A stretch of 64,000 nt of DNA from Lachnospiraceae bacterium (GTDB taxonomy: Bacteria > Bacillota > Clostridia > Lachnospirales > Lachnospiraceae), in assembly GCA_017437065.1 (NCBI GenBank), contig JAFSBX010000076.1, forward strand, positions 152,466 to 216,465, in the 5' to 3' direction. The translations under genes and the position numbers were made by a program. Shown here in pieces: positions 36,150 to 44,607 of the stretch (positions are counted from its first letter, which is position 1; every line of letters starts with the position of its first letter). A model generated the notes under the pieces. It had not been told where the DNA came from. It ran no database searches and saw nothing but the letters and a program-made list of their open reading frames with translations.

Positions 36150-37142
36150 TTAGTCATGTTTTGGGAAGCCGCTTGTATAATGCAGACTTCCGTCTTTTGT
36201 AATAAAAAGTGCTTCGATATCCGGCAAGGATTCGATAAGTGCCATTCCATCCTCAAGTCCCAGTAAGAGACAGGAGGTAGATAAGGCATCTCCATCAGTG
36301 GAAGAAGCAGATAAAATTGTAACAGATGCCAGTTCATTATCAACGGGATAGCCGGTTTGCGGATCAAGAATGTGATGATAAAGTACACCTTTTTCTTCAA
36401 AATATCTTTCGTAAATGCCGGAAGTTACTGCAGAAGAGTTTGAAATAGAAACTGTTGTTTCAGCAATGCCACTTTCTGCAAAGGGCTTTTGAATTCCAAT
36501 AAGAAAAGGGGTGGTATCCGGCTTAGTACCTACAGCAAGGACATTGCCGCCCAGGTTAATCAGAGCACTTTCTACCTGTTCTGCCAGTAAATATTCCTTC
36601 ATTTTGTCTGCGATATATCCTTTGGCAATGCATCCTAAGTCAATGGAGGACTGCCCGTCCGGCAGGCGGACGGTCAAATCTTCAACCAAAATGCCCTGAT
36701 AAGCTGTATGCATCAGTCTTTCCGAAATCTCTTTACTGTCAGGTATAGTGTGGTCGTCTGCAGCTGACGATGAAAAATTCCAAAGAGAGGAAAGGGGGGC
36801 AATGGAGGGATTAAGAAGACCGTCTGTAAGCTCTGCATAGTAGAGTGCTTTTTTTATTAAAAAAGCTGTCTCAGCATCAACTAAAACCGGTGCTCCGGCA
36901 GCGTGATTGATGTTCCAGACATCAGAACCCTCTAAAGTGGGACTGAACAAATGTTCGTAATGTGTGGCAAGTTCCAGACAGTGTTCCAAAGCATATTCTT
37001 TAGAAGAGTCATATATGGTTATGGAAATTACAGTGTCAAAATAAAAACCGGTTTTGGTAATGGGAACGGTATTTTTTTGACAGCCGTTTAAGTTGCATAT
37101 AAGAAGTAGAATGAAAAATAAGGTAAAAATCTTTTTTTTCAT
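36150..37142 (-). CDS. apbE: FAD:protein FMN transferase
   Basis: It attaches FMN covalently to Thr in SGAT/TGAT motifs of membrane flavoproteins, using FAD. The 330-residue lipoprotein (lipobox LNGC, Cys21) acts outside the membrane. It carries ApbE motifs including the DLGCIAKGYIADKM helix, LINLGGNVLAVG, and the C-terminal GDALSTSCLLLG. It is convergent with rnfCDGEAB, whose RnfD and RnfG are its expected substrates, so pairing here is functional even though the transcripts differ. RnfD and RnfG both contain the target motif in this window. Confidence 0.95.
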   Translation of the reverse strand: MKKKIFTLFFILLLICNLNGCQKNTVPITKTGFYFDTVISITIYDSSKEYALEHCLELATHYEHLFSPTLEGSDVWNINHAAGAPVLVDAETAFLIKKALYYAELTDGLLNPSIAPLSSLWNFSSSAADDHTIPDSKEISERLMHTAYQGILVEDLTVRLPDGQSSIDLGCIAKGYIADKMKEYLLAEQVESALINLGGNVLAVGTKPDTTPFLIGIQKPFAESGIAETTVSISNSSAVTSGIYERYFEEKGVLYHHILDPQTGYPVDNELASVTILSASSTDGDALSTSCLLLGLEDGMALIESLPDIEALFITKDGSLHYTSGFPKHD

Positions 37143-37170
37143 GGGATAACCAAGCCTTTCTCATAAACTA

Positions 37171-37184
37171 CTGACTTAAGTCAG
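37171..37184. promoter_or_regulatory. Perfect 14-bp palindrome between apbE and the GH25-like gene
   Basis: CTGACTTAAGTCAG lies 29 bases upstream of the apbE start, in a 188-base divergent promoter region, and could be an operator. Confidence 0.4.
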
Positions 37185-37330
37185 AGTTTCCAACATCCTG
37201 CAATGCGGTATGTAAGTACATCTATAGGCAAGGGTTGCAAGCAGGAGAGATTCGTGATAAATTTAAAAGAGTGTTTCATGCTTTTGTAGTGTAACATAAA
37301 AAGAACAAAAAAGAAAGAAACGGAGAATTT

Positions 37331-38443
37331 ATGAGATTAGAGGATGAGTATGATTATGACTATGATGAGAAAAAAAGTGGCATGCCGGTAGGAATGGCGG
37401 CAACAGCTATAGTAGCTGTTATGGCACTTGTTCTTGTGATAGTTTTTATGAATAATGACGATAACAGTAAAAAGAACAATTCAGAGAAGCTGCATACAGT
37501 CAGTACACAGGTACAGACAAAAGAAAGTGAAGAAGAGTCTAAGAGTAAATATATTAGCGGAAGTACTCTGACTGCGGATGATTTGGATATATGGGATATG
37601 TATCCGGTGGGTGAAAGCGAAGAGGAATCCATTGAAGATAAGAAGGAAAAAGAGACAGAGGAGATTTTGGAAGATCCTTCCGAGGATGGAAAGCACACAA
37701 AAATTACTTATGCGGATGGTACAGAGGAATGGGTATTAATCAGTCCGTATCTGACAAAAAATACATATGATTTTACAAATCTGGTATGTCAGTCCAATAT
37801 TATGAAATATTATGAAAATGGAAAAAAAGTATCTTTCCTTGGTGTGGACATTTCGAAATATCAGGATTTTGTTAATTTTAATGCATTAAAGAGTGAAGGT
37901 GCAGACTATGTAATGCTTCGTGTGGGGGCGAGAGGATACAGTACGGGGCAGATTACGTTGGATGAAAATTTTCATGACAATATGCTGATGGCAAAAGAGG
38001 CGGGACTGGATGTAGGCGTTTATTTTTATTCTCAAGCCATTACGGAAGAAGAGGCAATAGAAGAAGCTAATTTTGTATTAGAGAATATTAAGGATTATGA
38101 AATTGATTATCCGATTGCTTTTCGAATGGAAAATGTATCCAATGATAAGGCAAGAATTGATGCGTTAGGAAAAAATGATAAGACCACTATGGCAAGGGCA
38201 TTTTTAAATACGGTTAAGGATGCAGGATATGTTCCGATGGTATTTGGAACAAAAGAATGGTTAATCAAAGAAGTAGATTTGTCCAAGCTTTCCGAGTACG
38301 ATATCTGGCTTTCTCAAAACAGTGATATTCCGGATTACCCGTATCGGTTTTCCATGTGGCAGTATTCCAATACAGGGGATATAGCCGGTATTTCCGGATA
38401 TGCTGATATGAGTATTACGTTTATTGATTATTCGGCACGATAA
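37331..38443 (+). CDS. Membrane-anchored GH25 lysozyme-like protein with altered catalytic motif
   Basis: A 370-residue protein with an acidic cytoplasmic start, one membrane helix (about 18-40), a long charged low-complexity linker (40-125), and a GH25 muramidase-like domain from about 168 to the end. The first active-site Asp is present in GVDISKYQ (D173). In the usual D-x-E catalytic motif, the Asp is replaced by Arg (R265-M-E267 in AFRMEN). With that residue missing, hydrolysis is doubtful and the protein may bind peptidoglycan without cutting it. It is preceded by AACGGAG and followed by a double hairpin. Confidence 0.82.
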   Translation: MRLEDEYDYDYDEKKSGMPVGMAATAIVAVMALVLVIVFMNNDDNSKKNNSEKLHTVSTQVQTKESEEESKSKYISGSTLTADDLDIWDMYPVGESEEESIEDKKEKETEEILEDPSEDGKHTKITYADGTEEWVLISPYLTKNTYDFTNLVCQSNIMKYYENGKKVSFLGVDISKYQDFVNFNALKSEGADYVMLRVGARGYSTGQITLDENFHDNMLMAKEAGLDVGVYFYSQAITEEEAIEEANFVLENIKDYEIDYPIAFRMENVSNDKARIDALGKNDKTTMARAFLNTVKDAGYVPMVFGTKEWLIKEVDLSKLSEYDIWLSQNSDIPDYPYRFSMWQYSNTGDIAGISGYADMSITFIDYSAR

Positions 38444-38444
38444 T

Positions 38445-38496
38445 AACATGTCGCTTGACAGCGACACGTTTAAGAGAATTTGCAAAGCAAATTCTC
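38445..38496. repeat. Pair of adjacent hairpins between convergent genes
   Basis: The first hairpin is TGTCGC-TTGACA-GCGACA (38449-38466), extendable to 10 pairs with one mismatch. The second is a perfect 10-bp stem, GAGAATTTGC-AAA-GCAAATTCTC (38474-38496). They lie between the GH25-like gene and the AP2/HNH gene and may terminate both. The arrangement resembles that at 5566-5618, though the sequences differ. Confidence 0.6.
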
Positions 38497-38514
38497 CGAG
38501 TGTTTTAATTAACT

Positions 38515-39336
38515 TCAGGTATCCGGTTCGTACAAATTCTTATCGTAATGTTCGATTTTTTTGGAAATTTTTAGGGAGGAATAAATGTCTGCATACATGG
38601 AAGCAGATATGGAATCGATGAAGTTCGGCGTAAAGTTTTTATTTACGCCGGCTTTTTTTGCATAATCAATAGCTTTATTATAAGCAATGGCGGCTTCAAT
38701 TTCTGATTCATATGTACCGACTAAAAAGTCTCCATTTATATGCAATTTGGCACGGTATAGGAACTTATCGTTTTCTTCTATTCTGGATACTCCGAAAAAA
38801 CGATTGATAATTTCTATGTTTTCATATCGAAAATCAGTGGAATCTCCATTGATAAAATGATAGTCTTTTCCGTTTACCCCATAATTTTTTATACCATATC
38901 GGTTTAAAATATTAATCTGCATACCATAATCGGAAACGAAAAGGTGACCGTTTCGTTTCATGATTTTGTGAGAAGAGTAATAAAATAAATCGTCAATGTC
39001 GAATTTTAATACGTCTTTTTTAGAAAGATAGTAGTAGAAAAAATTTGGTCGCAGATAAATAGGTGTATGAATATAAATACGGTTATCGCGTAGATTTACC
39101 AGACATACCCATTTTTCAAAAGAAAGAGGAGTATTTTCTTTTTTATATTCTTCAATGGTAAGTGTAGAATTTCGTAGAAGATTATCCGCATCTAAATAGG
39201 CAGTATGAGCCTCTTCCATAGAAGAAAAACTTCCTAAACTGATATGTTTTCTGTTGTGTGTAAGGGAAGCACGATAATATGCAGTTCCATCTTTTTTTGT
39301 GGCGGGATAGACGCCGGGAAGTCTTTTGTCCATCAT
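38515..39336 (-). CDS. AP2 domain - degenerate HNH - AP2 domain protein
   Basis: A 273-residue protein with an AP2/ERF-like domain at about 7-55 (GVYPATKKDGTAYYRASL..HISLGSFSSMEEAHTAYL) and a second at about 181-232 (FGVSRIEENDKFLYRAKL..VGTYESEIEAAIAYNKA). Between them an HNH-like segment (about 110-178) ends in DYHFINGDSTDFRYENIEII, corresponding to the usual VDHINGD..DNR.ENL. The catalytic His and the Asn of DNR are both changed to Phe, so nuclease activity is unlikely. HNH-AP2 proteins are otherwise homing endonucleases. This one is a single chromosomal gene, not inside an intron, so it may be a domesticated DNA-binding protein. The start follows TTGGAG. Confidence 0.75.
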   Translation of the reverse strand: MMDKRLPGVYPATKKDGTAYYRASLTHNRKHISLGSFSSMEEAHTAYLDADNLLRNSTLTIEEYKKENTPLSFEKWVCLVNLRDNRIYIHTPIYLRPNFFYYYLSKKDVLKFDIDDLFYYSSHKIMKRNGHLFVSDYGMQINILNRYGIKNYGVNGKDYHFINGDSTDFRYENIEIINRFFGVSRIEENDKFLYRAKLHINGDFLVGTYESEIEAAIAYNKAIDYAKKAGVNKNFTPNFIDSISASMYADIYSSLKISKKIEHYDKNLYEPDT

Positions 39337-39480
39337 GATTCTCCAATCTGTTTCATATTTTTCATTATAGCATTATCGAGAAGAGAAAACAATTTTAGGC
39401 ATATTTTTGTATGTTTTTGTATAGAATATTAAGGAAGTATTACAAAAATAATAAAATAGTCATATTTTGATTAAAACATG

Positions 39481-39540
39481 AAGTTCAGAAATAAAGATTA
39501 AGCTGAACTTGTCCGACCTGTAATTACTATATTTGCAGGT
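39481..39540 (+). other. Leader hairpins before the SleB-like gene
   Basis: A perfect 8-bp stem AAGTTCAG / CTGAACTT (39481-39488, 39503-39510) and a 5-bp stem ACCTG / CAGGT (39516-39520, 39536-39540) lie just upstream of the ribosome binding site. They may be an operator or a folded leader. Confidence 0.35.
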
Positions 39541-39563
39541 GCAGAGAAAGGAATGGTTAATGT

Positions 39564-40175
39564 ATGTATAGAAAATATATATGTCTGATATTCTTGTGTA
39601 ATATTATTTTTACTTTATGTTGGTTTAATGTGGAGAAAATTGCAGATGCAAGAGCAGTGTCCAGACCGGCATTTCAGATGGAAGCAACGGAAGAGAAAAT
39701 CAGTCAGACAAGTATTTTTATGGATGAAAGTAAAGAGGTTTCGGTACAACGGGTGGTGGATGTGAATGTACTGGAAACAGAAAGAATACAAATCAGTAAG
39801 GAAGATTATGATGTACTGCTTAAAATAGTAGAAGCGGAAGCCGGTGGAGAAGATGAAAACGGAAAACTGCTGGTAGCAAATGTAATTTTAAACCGGGTAG
39901 AAGACTCGAAGTTTCCGGATACGGTAAAGGATGTAGTATTTCAACAGGATAACGGAACTTCCCAGTTTTCACCGGTTGCGGACGGAAGATTTTATAATGT
40001 GACTGTCAGTGAAGAAACAAAGAATGCAGTGGAACGGGCTCTTTGCGGAGAAGACATATCGCAGGGTGCTCTTTATTTTGCTGCCAGAAAGATAGCAGAC
40101 CCGGAAAGAATGAAATGGTTTGATGAAAATCTGGAGCTTTTGTTTTCTTACGGGGGACATGAGTTTTTTTATTAA
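39564..40175 (+). CDS. SleB/CwlJ-type cell wall hydrolase
   Basis: A 203-residue secreted or membrane-anchored protein with an N-terminal hydrophobic segment (residues ~4-22) and a Hydrolase_2 domain (from about 80) with the catalytic Glu in IVEAEAGGEDENGKLLVANVILNRV. SleB and CwlJ are lytic enzymes that cut spore cortex during germination, and vegetative relatives exist. The sequence continues to the end of the family domain (KWFDENLELLFSYGGHEFF). No signal for its timing beyond the leader hairpins is visible. Confidence 0.87.
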   Translation: MYRKYICLIFLCNIIFTLCWFNVEKIADARAVSRPAFQMEATEEKISQTSIFMDESKEVSVQRVVDVNVLETERIQISKEDYDVLLKIVEAEAGGEDENGKLLVANVILNRVEDSKFPDTVKDVVFQQDNGTSQFSPVADGRFYNVTVSEETKNAVERALCGEDISQGALYFAARKIADPERMKWFDENLELLFSYGGHEFFY

Positions 40176-40225
40176 GTAAATATAGTAAGAATATGGCAAA
40201 TATGGCAAGAATCGCGTAAGAATCG

Positions 40226-40254
40226 TTGCGACAAGGGAAAAAGTGTGCTATACT
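40226..40254 (+). promoter_or_regulatory. Promoter of thrC
   Basis: TTGCGA (40226-40231), a 17-base spacer, TATACT (40249-40254). It leaves a ~35-base leader to the thrC start. Confidence 0.8.
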
Positions 40255-40295
40255 TAAAAATCGAAGAAAAAGGAAAACACGAGAGGATTGTTAGT

Positions 40296-41786
40296 ATGGA
40301 AGTATTATATAAGAGCACGAGAAGTGATATTGCACCTGTAAAAGCATCACAGGCAATTTTAAAAGGTTTATCAGAGGATGGTGGTTTGTTTGTTCCGGAT
40401 CGTATCCCGGCATTGGACAAGAGCCTTTCTGAATTATCAAAAATGACTTACGGAGAAGTTGCTTACGAAGTTATGAAGCTTTTCTTAACAGACTTTACGG
40501 AAGAAGAGTTGAAAAACTGCATTAACAAAGCATATGATTCTAAGTTTGATACAGAAGAAATTGCACCACTTGTAGAAGCAGACGGAGCTTATTATCTGGA
40601 GCTTTTCCATGGAGCGACAATTGCATTTAAAGATATGGCACTTTCCATTTTGCCACATCTGCTTATTACATCTGCAAAGAAAAACGATGTTAAAAATGAA
40701 ATCGTTATTCTTACGGCAACTTCCGGAGATACAGGAAAAGCAGCACTTGCAGGATTTGCAGGAGTAGAAGGAACAAAGATTATCGTATTTTATCCGAAAA
40801 ACGGTGTGAGCCCGATTCAGGAAAAACAGATGGTTACACAGAAGGGTGATAACACACATGTAGTAGGAATTCACGGCAACTTTGATGATGCGCAGACTGG
40901 TGTGAAAACATTATTTAACGACAAAGAACTGGCAAAGGAAATGGAAGAAGCAGGATTCCAGTTCTCATCTGCTAACTCTATCAATATCGGACGTCTTGTT
41001 CCACAGATTGTATATTATGTTTATTCTTATGCAAAACTTATGGCAGAAGGAGAAATTAAAGAAGGCGAAGTAATTAATGTAGTAGTTCCAACAGGTAACT
41101 TTGGTAACATTCTTGCAGCATATTATGCAAAAAATATGGGATTGCCAATTGGAAAACTGATTTGTGCATCTAATGACAATAAAGTTTTATATGATTTCTT
41201 TAAAACAGGAACATATGACAGAAACAGAGAGTTTGTTTTAACAACATCTCCATCTATGGATATTTTAATTTCCAGCAATCTGGAAAGACTGATTTACCGT
41301 ATTGCGGGAGAAAGTTCAGAGAAAAATGCAGAACTTATGGGAGCGTTGACCGGTGAAGGTAAATATACTATCACAGAGGATATGAAAGCACTGCTTGATG
41401 ATTTCTATGGAAATTATGCTTCCGAAAAAGAAACGGCAGAAGTGATTAAAGCGTTATATGAACAGTGTGGTTATGTAATTGATACACATACAGCTGTAGC
41501 GGCTTCTGTTTACGGAAAATATAAAGAAGATACAGAGGATGAGACAAAGACGGTAATTGCGTCTACAGCAAGTCCGTTTAAGTTTACAAGAAGCGTTATG
41601 GAAGCAATTGATACAAAATACAGTTCCATGGGAGATTTTGAACTGGTAGATGAGCTTTCAAAAATCGCAAATGTTTCTGTGCCAAATGCAATTGAAGAAA
41701 TCAGAACAGCACCGGTAGTACATAAAACAGTTTGTGACCGTACAGAAATGAAAACTGTTGTGAAGGATTTTTTGGGAATTAAATAA
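40296..41786 (+). CDS. thrC: Threonine synthase
   Basis: The final step of threonine biosynthesis: PLP-dependent conversion of O-phosphohomoserine to threonine. The 496-residue type I enzyme has the N-terminal STRSD motif and the SEDGGLFVP segment. The PLP lysine is in HGATIAFKDMAL, followed by the phosphate-binding TATSGDTGKAAL. The ATG at 40296 follows AGAGGATT; the longer frame upstream includes the promoter region and is rejected. The REC-GGDEF gene follows after 16 bases. Confidence 0.96.
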   Translation: MEVLYKSTRSDIAPVKASQAILKGLSEDGGLFVPDRIPALDKSLSELSKMTYGEVAYEVMKLFLTDFTEEELKNCINKAYDSKFDTEEIAPLVEADGAYYLELFHGATIAFKDMALSILPHLLITSAKKNDVKNEIVILTATSGDTGKAALAGFAGVEGTKIIVFYPKNGVSPIQEKQMVTQKGDNTHVVGIHGNFDDAQTGVKTLFNDKELAKEMEEAGFQFSSANSINIGRLVPQIVYYVYSYAKLMAEGEIKEGEVINVVVPTGNFGNILAAYYAKNMGLPIGKLICASNDNKVLYDFFKTGTYDRNREFVLTTSPSMDILISSNLERLIYRIAGESSEKNAELMGALTGEGKYTITEDMKALLDDFYGNYASEKETAEVIKALYEQCGYVIDTHTAVAASVYGKYKEDTEDETKTVIASTASPFKFTRSVMEAIDTKYSSMGDFELVDELSKIANVSVPNAIEEIRTAPVVHKTVCDRTEMKTVVKDFLGIK

Positions 41787-41802
41787 GGAATGGTGTATAG
41801 GT

Positions 41803-43158
41803 ATGAAGCATATTCTGATGGTTGATGATGTAGCAACAAATCTGAAATGCGCCGGGGAAGTACTGAAGGAAAAATACGAGCTTTCGATGGCAAAGTCGGG
41901 GAAACAAGCTTTAAAAGTGTTACAGGAAACACGGCCGGATTTGATTTTACTGGATATTAATATGCCGGATATGGATGGTTATGAAACAATGGCGAAAATT
42001 AAGGACAATCCGGAGTGGGCAGATATTCCGGTTGTGTTTCTTACAGCAGAAGCGGAAAATGAAAGTGAATTAAGGAGCTTTAAGATGGGGGCCATGGATT
42101 TTATAAGGAAACCTTTTGACCCCAATATTATGGTCACCAGAATTGACCGGATATTACAGATTGAAGATATGAGAAAAGAACTGAAAATCAGTGCCAAAAG
42201 GGATGTACTCACGAATCTGTGGAATCGTCAGTATCTTGAAGAGTGTGTAAACTATGAAGGCGAGAAAACAGAAGGTGCAGGTGCACTTGTGCTGGTAGAT
42301 ATGGATAATTTTAAGGCAGTAAACGACAGCTATGGGCATATTGCCGGGGACAGGGTTTTAAAGGAGTTTTCGGAAGTATTAAAGCAATATGCTGCGGAGG
42401 AAGATATTGTCAGCAGACTTGGCGGTGATGAATTCAGTGTATTTTTCAGAGGCAGTGTGGATAAAGAAGAATTGCAGAGAAGAGTAAAGGCAATTATTGA
42501 AACTGTAGAAGAAAGACTCTCTGTATTAGATGGTAATGAAATTAATATCTCTGCATCCATAGGAATTTCCATAATGCCGGAAGATGGCATGGATTTTATG
42601 ACACTTTATAATAAAGCTGATAAGGCACTGTATTATGTGAAACAGAATGGAAAAGGTAATTTCCACATATTTCAGGATAAAGAGTCCTATTTCTATTATG
42701 GAAAGAATGAAAAAGACTGCTCTGTTTTAGATGTGACACAATTAAAGAGAATTATTGAGGAAAAAGCTTTGTTGTCAGGAGCATATCAGGTAGAATATGA
42801 TGGCTTCAAGCGAATATACCAATTTGTTTCAAGATGTATAGAACGAAATGGACGGGATGTTCAGATTGTACTTTTTACTATCGTACACAGCAATATTATC
42901 AATATGGATATGGGAGAATTACAGGAGTCTATGATACATTTGGAGACAGCAGTGAAAACTTCTTTGAGAAAAGGAGATGTTGCGACCAAATATAATAATG
43001 CGCAGTACATAGTGATTTTGATGGAAACAACCAAAGAGAACGGAGAAAAGGTTGTTGCAAGGATAAAGGATATGTGGCAGGATATGGATGATGATACATC
43101 CTTTACGTTACATTATGATATTCAGGGAATTTCTGATGATAATGAAGATAATGAATAA
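41803..43158 (+). CDS. Response regulator with REC, GGDEF and degenerate C-terminal GGDEF-like domain
   Basis: A 451-residue signalling protein. The receiver domain (1-118) has D8/D9, phosphoacceptor D51, T81 and K103. The GGDEF domain (about 130-292) has an intact GGDEF (207-211), so c-di-GMP synthesis is possible. The product-inhibition I-site (normally RxxD) reads AEED at 198-201, so inhibition is probably lost. From about 310 a second region looks like a broken GGDEF domain (RKGDVATKYNNAQYIVIL, where GGDEF has become NNAQY). There is no cognate kinase next to it. It lies 16 bases after thrC and may share its transcript, with a terminator directly after it. Confidence 0.88.
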   Translation: MKHILMVDDVATNLKCAGEVLKEKYELSMAKSGKQALKVLQETRPDLILLDINMPDMDGYETMAKIKDNPEWADIPVVFLTAEAENESELRSFKMGAMDFIRKPFDPNIMVTRIDRILQIEDMRKELKISAKRDVLTNLWNRQYLEECVNYEGEKTEGAGALVLVDMDNFKAVNDSYGHIAGDRVLKEFSEVLKQYAAEEDIVSRLGGDEFSVFFRGSVDKEELQRRVKAIIETVEERLSVLDGNEINISASIGISIMPEDGMDFMTLYNKADKALYYVKQNGKGNFHIFQDKESYFYYGKNEKDCSVLDVTQLKRIIEEKALLSGAYQVEYDGFKRIYQFVSRCIERNGRDVQIVLFTIVHSNIINMDMGELQESMIHLETAVKTSLRKGDVATKYNNAQYIVILMETTKENGEKVVARIKDMWQDMDDDTSFTLHYDIQGISDDNEDNE

Positions 43159-43160
43159 TA

Positions 43161-43192
43161 AAAACTCTCAGCTTAAAAACTGAGAGTTTTTT
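43161..43192. terminator. Bidirectional terminator
   Basis: A perfect 11-bp stem (AAAACTCTCAG / CTGAGAGTTTT) with an 8-base loop between the REC-GGDEF and citrate synthase genes, which converge here. Confidence 0.9.
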
Positions 43193-43211
43193 GTTGAAAA
43201 CGGAAATCGTA

Positions 43212-44579
43212 TTAAGAACGTTTATCCATATCGATGTAGCTTCGTTCTTCGCCAATCGGTTTATATGCCGGACGAATGATTTTTCCGTTGTTTGCAAGTT
43301 CTTCCAGACGGTGAGCACTCCAGCCTGCAATTCTGGCAATTGCAAAAATTGGTGTATAAAGCTCTAACGGAAGACCGAGCATGCTGTACACAAACCCGGA
43401 GTAGAAGTCTACATTTACGCTGACACCTTTGTACATCTGGCGTTCTTCTTCAATAATTTTGGGCGCAAGTCTTTCTACAAGAGAATATAATGCAAATTCT
43501 TTCTGCAATCCTTTTTCTACAGATAACTTTTCAACAAAGGATTTGAAAACTACGGCTCTTGGATCTGATTTTGAATAAATTGCGTGTCCTACACCGTAAA
43601 TAAGTCCTGCATGGTCGAAAGCTTCTTTGTGGAGGAGTTTCTTTAAATAAGTACCTACTTCTTCCTCGTTTTCCCAATCAGAAACTTCCTTTTTCATATC
43701 TTCAAACATTTGAACAACCTTAATGTTTGCACCGCCATGGCGAGGTCCTTTTAAAGAACCGATAGCAGCAGCAATGGTAGAATAAGTATCTGTTAAGGAA
43801 GAGGTAACAACATGAGTTGTAAAGGAAGAGTTGTTACCGCCACCGTGTTCCATATGAAGAACAAGGGCAATATCAAGAATTCTAGCCTCTAATGGTGTAT
43901 ATTTGCTGTCCGGTCGTAAAATATGAAGAATATTTTCGGCAGTAGACAGTTCAGCCTGTGGCTGATGAATAAATAAACTGTTACCGTCATGATAATGACT
44001 GTATGCCTGATAACCATAAATGCAGAGCAATGGAAACAGACTAATCAGCTGAAGACATTGACGTAATACGTTTGGCAGTGAAGTATCGTCTGCCTTATCA
44101 TCATAAGAATAAAGTGTGAGGACACTTCTGGCTAAAGTATTCATCATATCTTTGCTGGGTGCTTTCATGATTATATCGCGTACAAAGCTTGTAGGAAGTG
44201 TTCGGTAATTAGAAAGAAGATTTCTGAAATCGGTAAGTTCATTTTGTGAAGGAAGCTTATCGAACAGTAGAAGATATGCAACTTCTTCAAAACCGAATCT
44301 GTCTTCTTTTGTAAAGCCGGCGACTAAATCTTTTACATCATATCCACGGTAAATTAATCTGCCGTGTGCGGGAACCGAAACACCGTTTACAATTTCAGTT
44401 GCTTTGACATCAGAAATATTCGTAAGACCGGCCAGAACACCTTTACCGTTTAAGTCACGGAGCCCACGCTTTACCTCATATTTGGTAAATAATTCTGAGT
44501 CAATGACACCTGCCTGCTCGCTCATTTTTGCAAGTCGTATAATTTCGGGTGTAATTTCAGAAAAGCTGTTGTTGTCCAC
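43212..44579 (-). CDS. Citrate synthase (citrate/2-methylcitrate synthase family)
   Basis: It condenses oxaloacetate with acetyl-CoA. The 455-residue protein has LHMEHGGGNNSSFTTHVV, GSLKGPRHGGAN containing an active-site His, and GVGHAIYSKSDPRA, each characteristic of the family. It is longer than the E. coli enzyme at the N-terminus, as in clostridial members. With no other TCA gene near it, a biosynthetic role (glutamate via citrate) is likely. The promoter and nested palindromes at 44608-44697 lie upstream. Confidence 0.94.
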   Translation of the reverse strand: MDNNSFSEITPEIIRLAKMSEQAGVIDSELFTKYEVKRGLRDLNGKGVLAGLTNISDVKATEIVNGVSVPAHGRLIYRGYDVKDLVAGFTKEDRFGFEEVAYLLLFDKLPSQNELTDFRNLLSNYRTLPTSFVRDIIMKAPSKDMMNTLARSVLTLYSYDDKADDTSLPNVLRQCLQLISLFPLLCIYGYQAYSHYHDGNSLFIHQPQAELSTAENILHILRPDSKYTPLEARILDIALVLHMEHGGGNNSSFTTHVVTSSLTDTYSTIAAAIGSLKGPRHGGANIKVVQMFEDMKKEVSDWENEEEVGTYLKKLLHKEAFDHAGLIYGVGHAIYSKSDPRAVVFKSFVEKLSVEKGLQKEFALYSLVERLAPKIIEEERQMYKGVSVNVDFYSGFVYSMLGLPLELYTPIFAIARIAGWSAHRLEELANNGKIIRPAYKPIGEERSYIDMDKRS

Positions 44580-44607
44580 GGAATCATCCCTTTCATTTTG
44601 TATTTTA

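Noticed and set aside
37185-37330. c-di-GMP riboswitch before the GH25-like gene
   Set aside because: Short stems occur (ATGTA/TACAT, CCTGC/GCAGG), but the conserved GEMM core and tetraloop receptor are missing.
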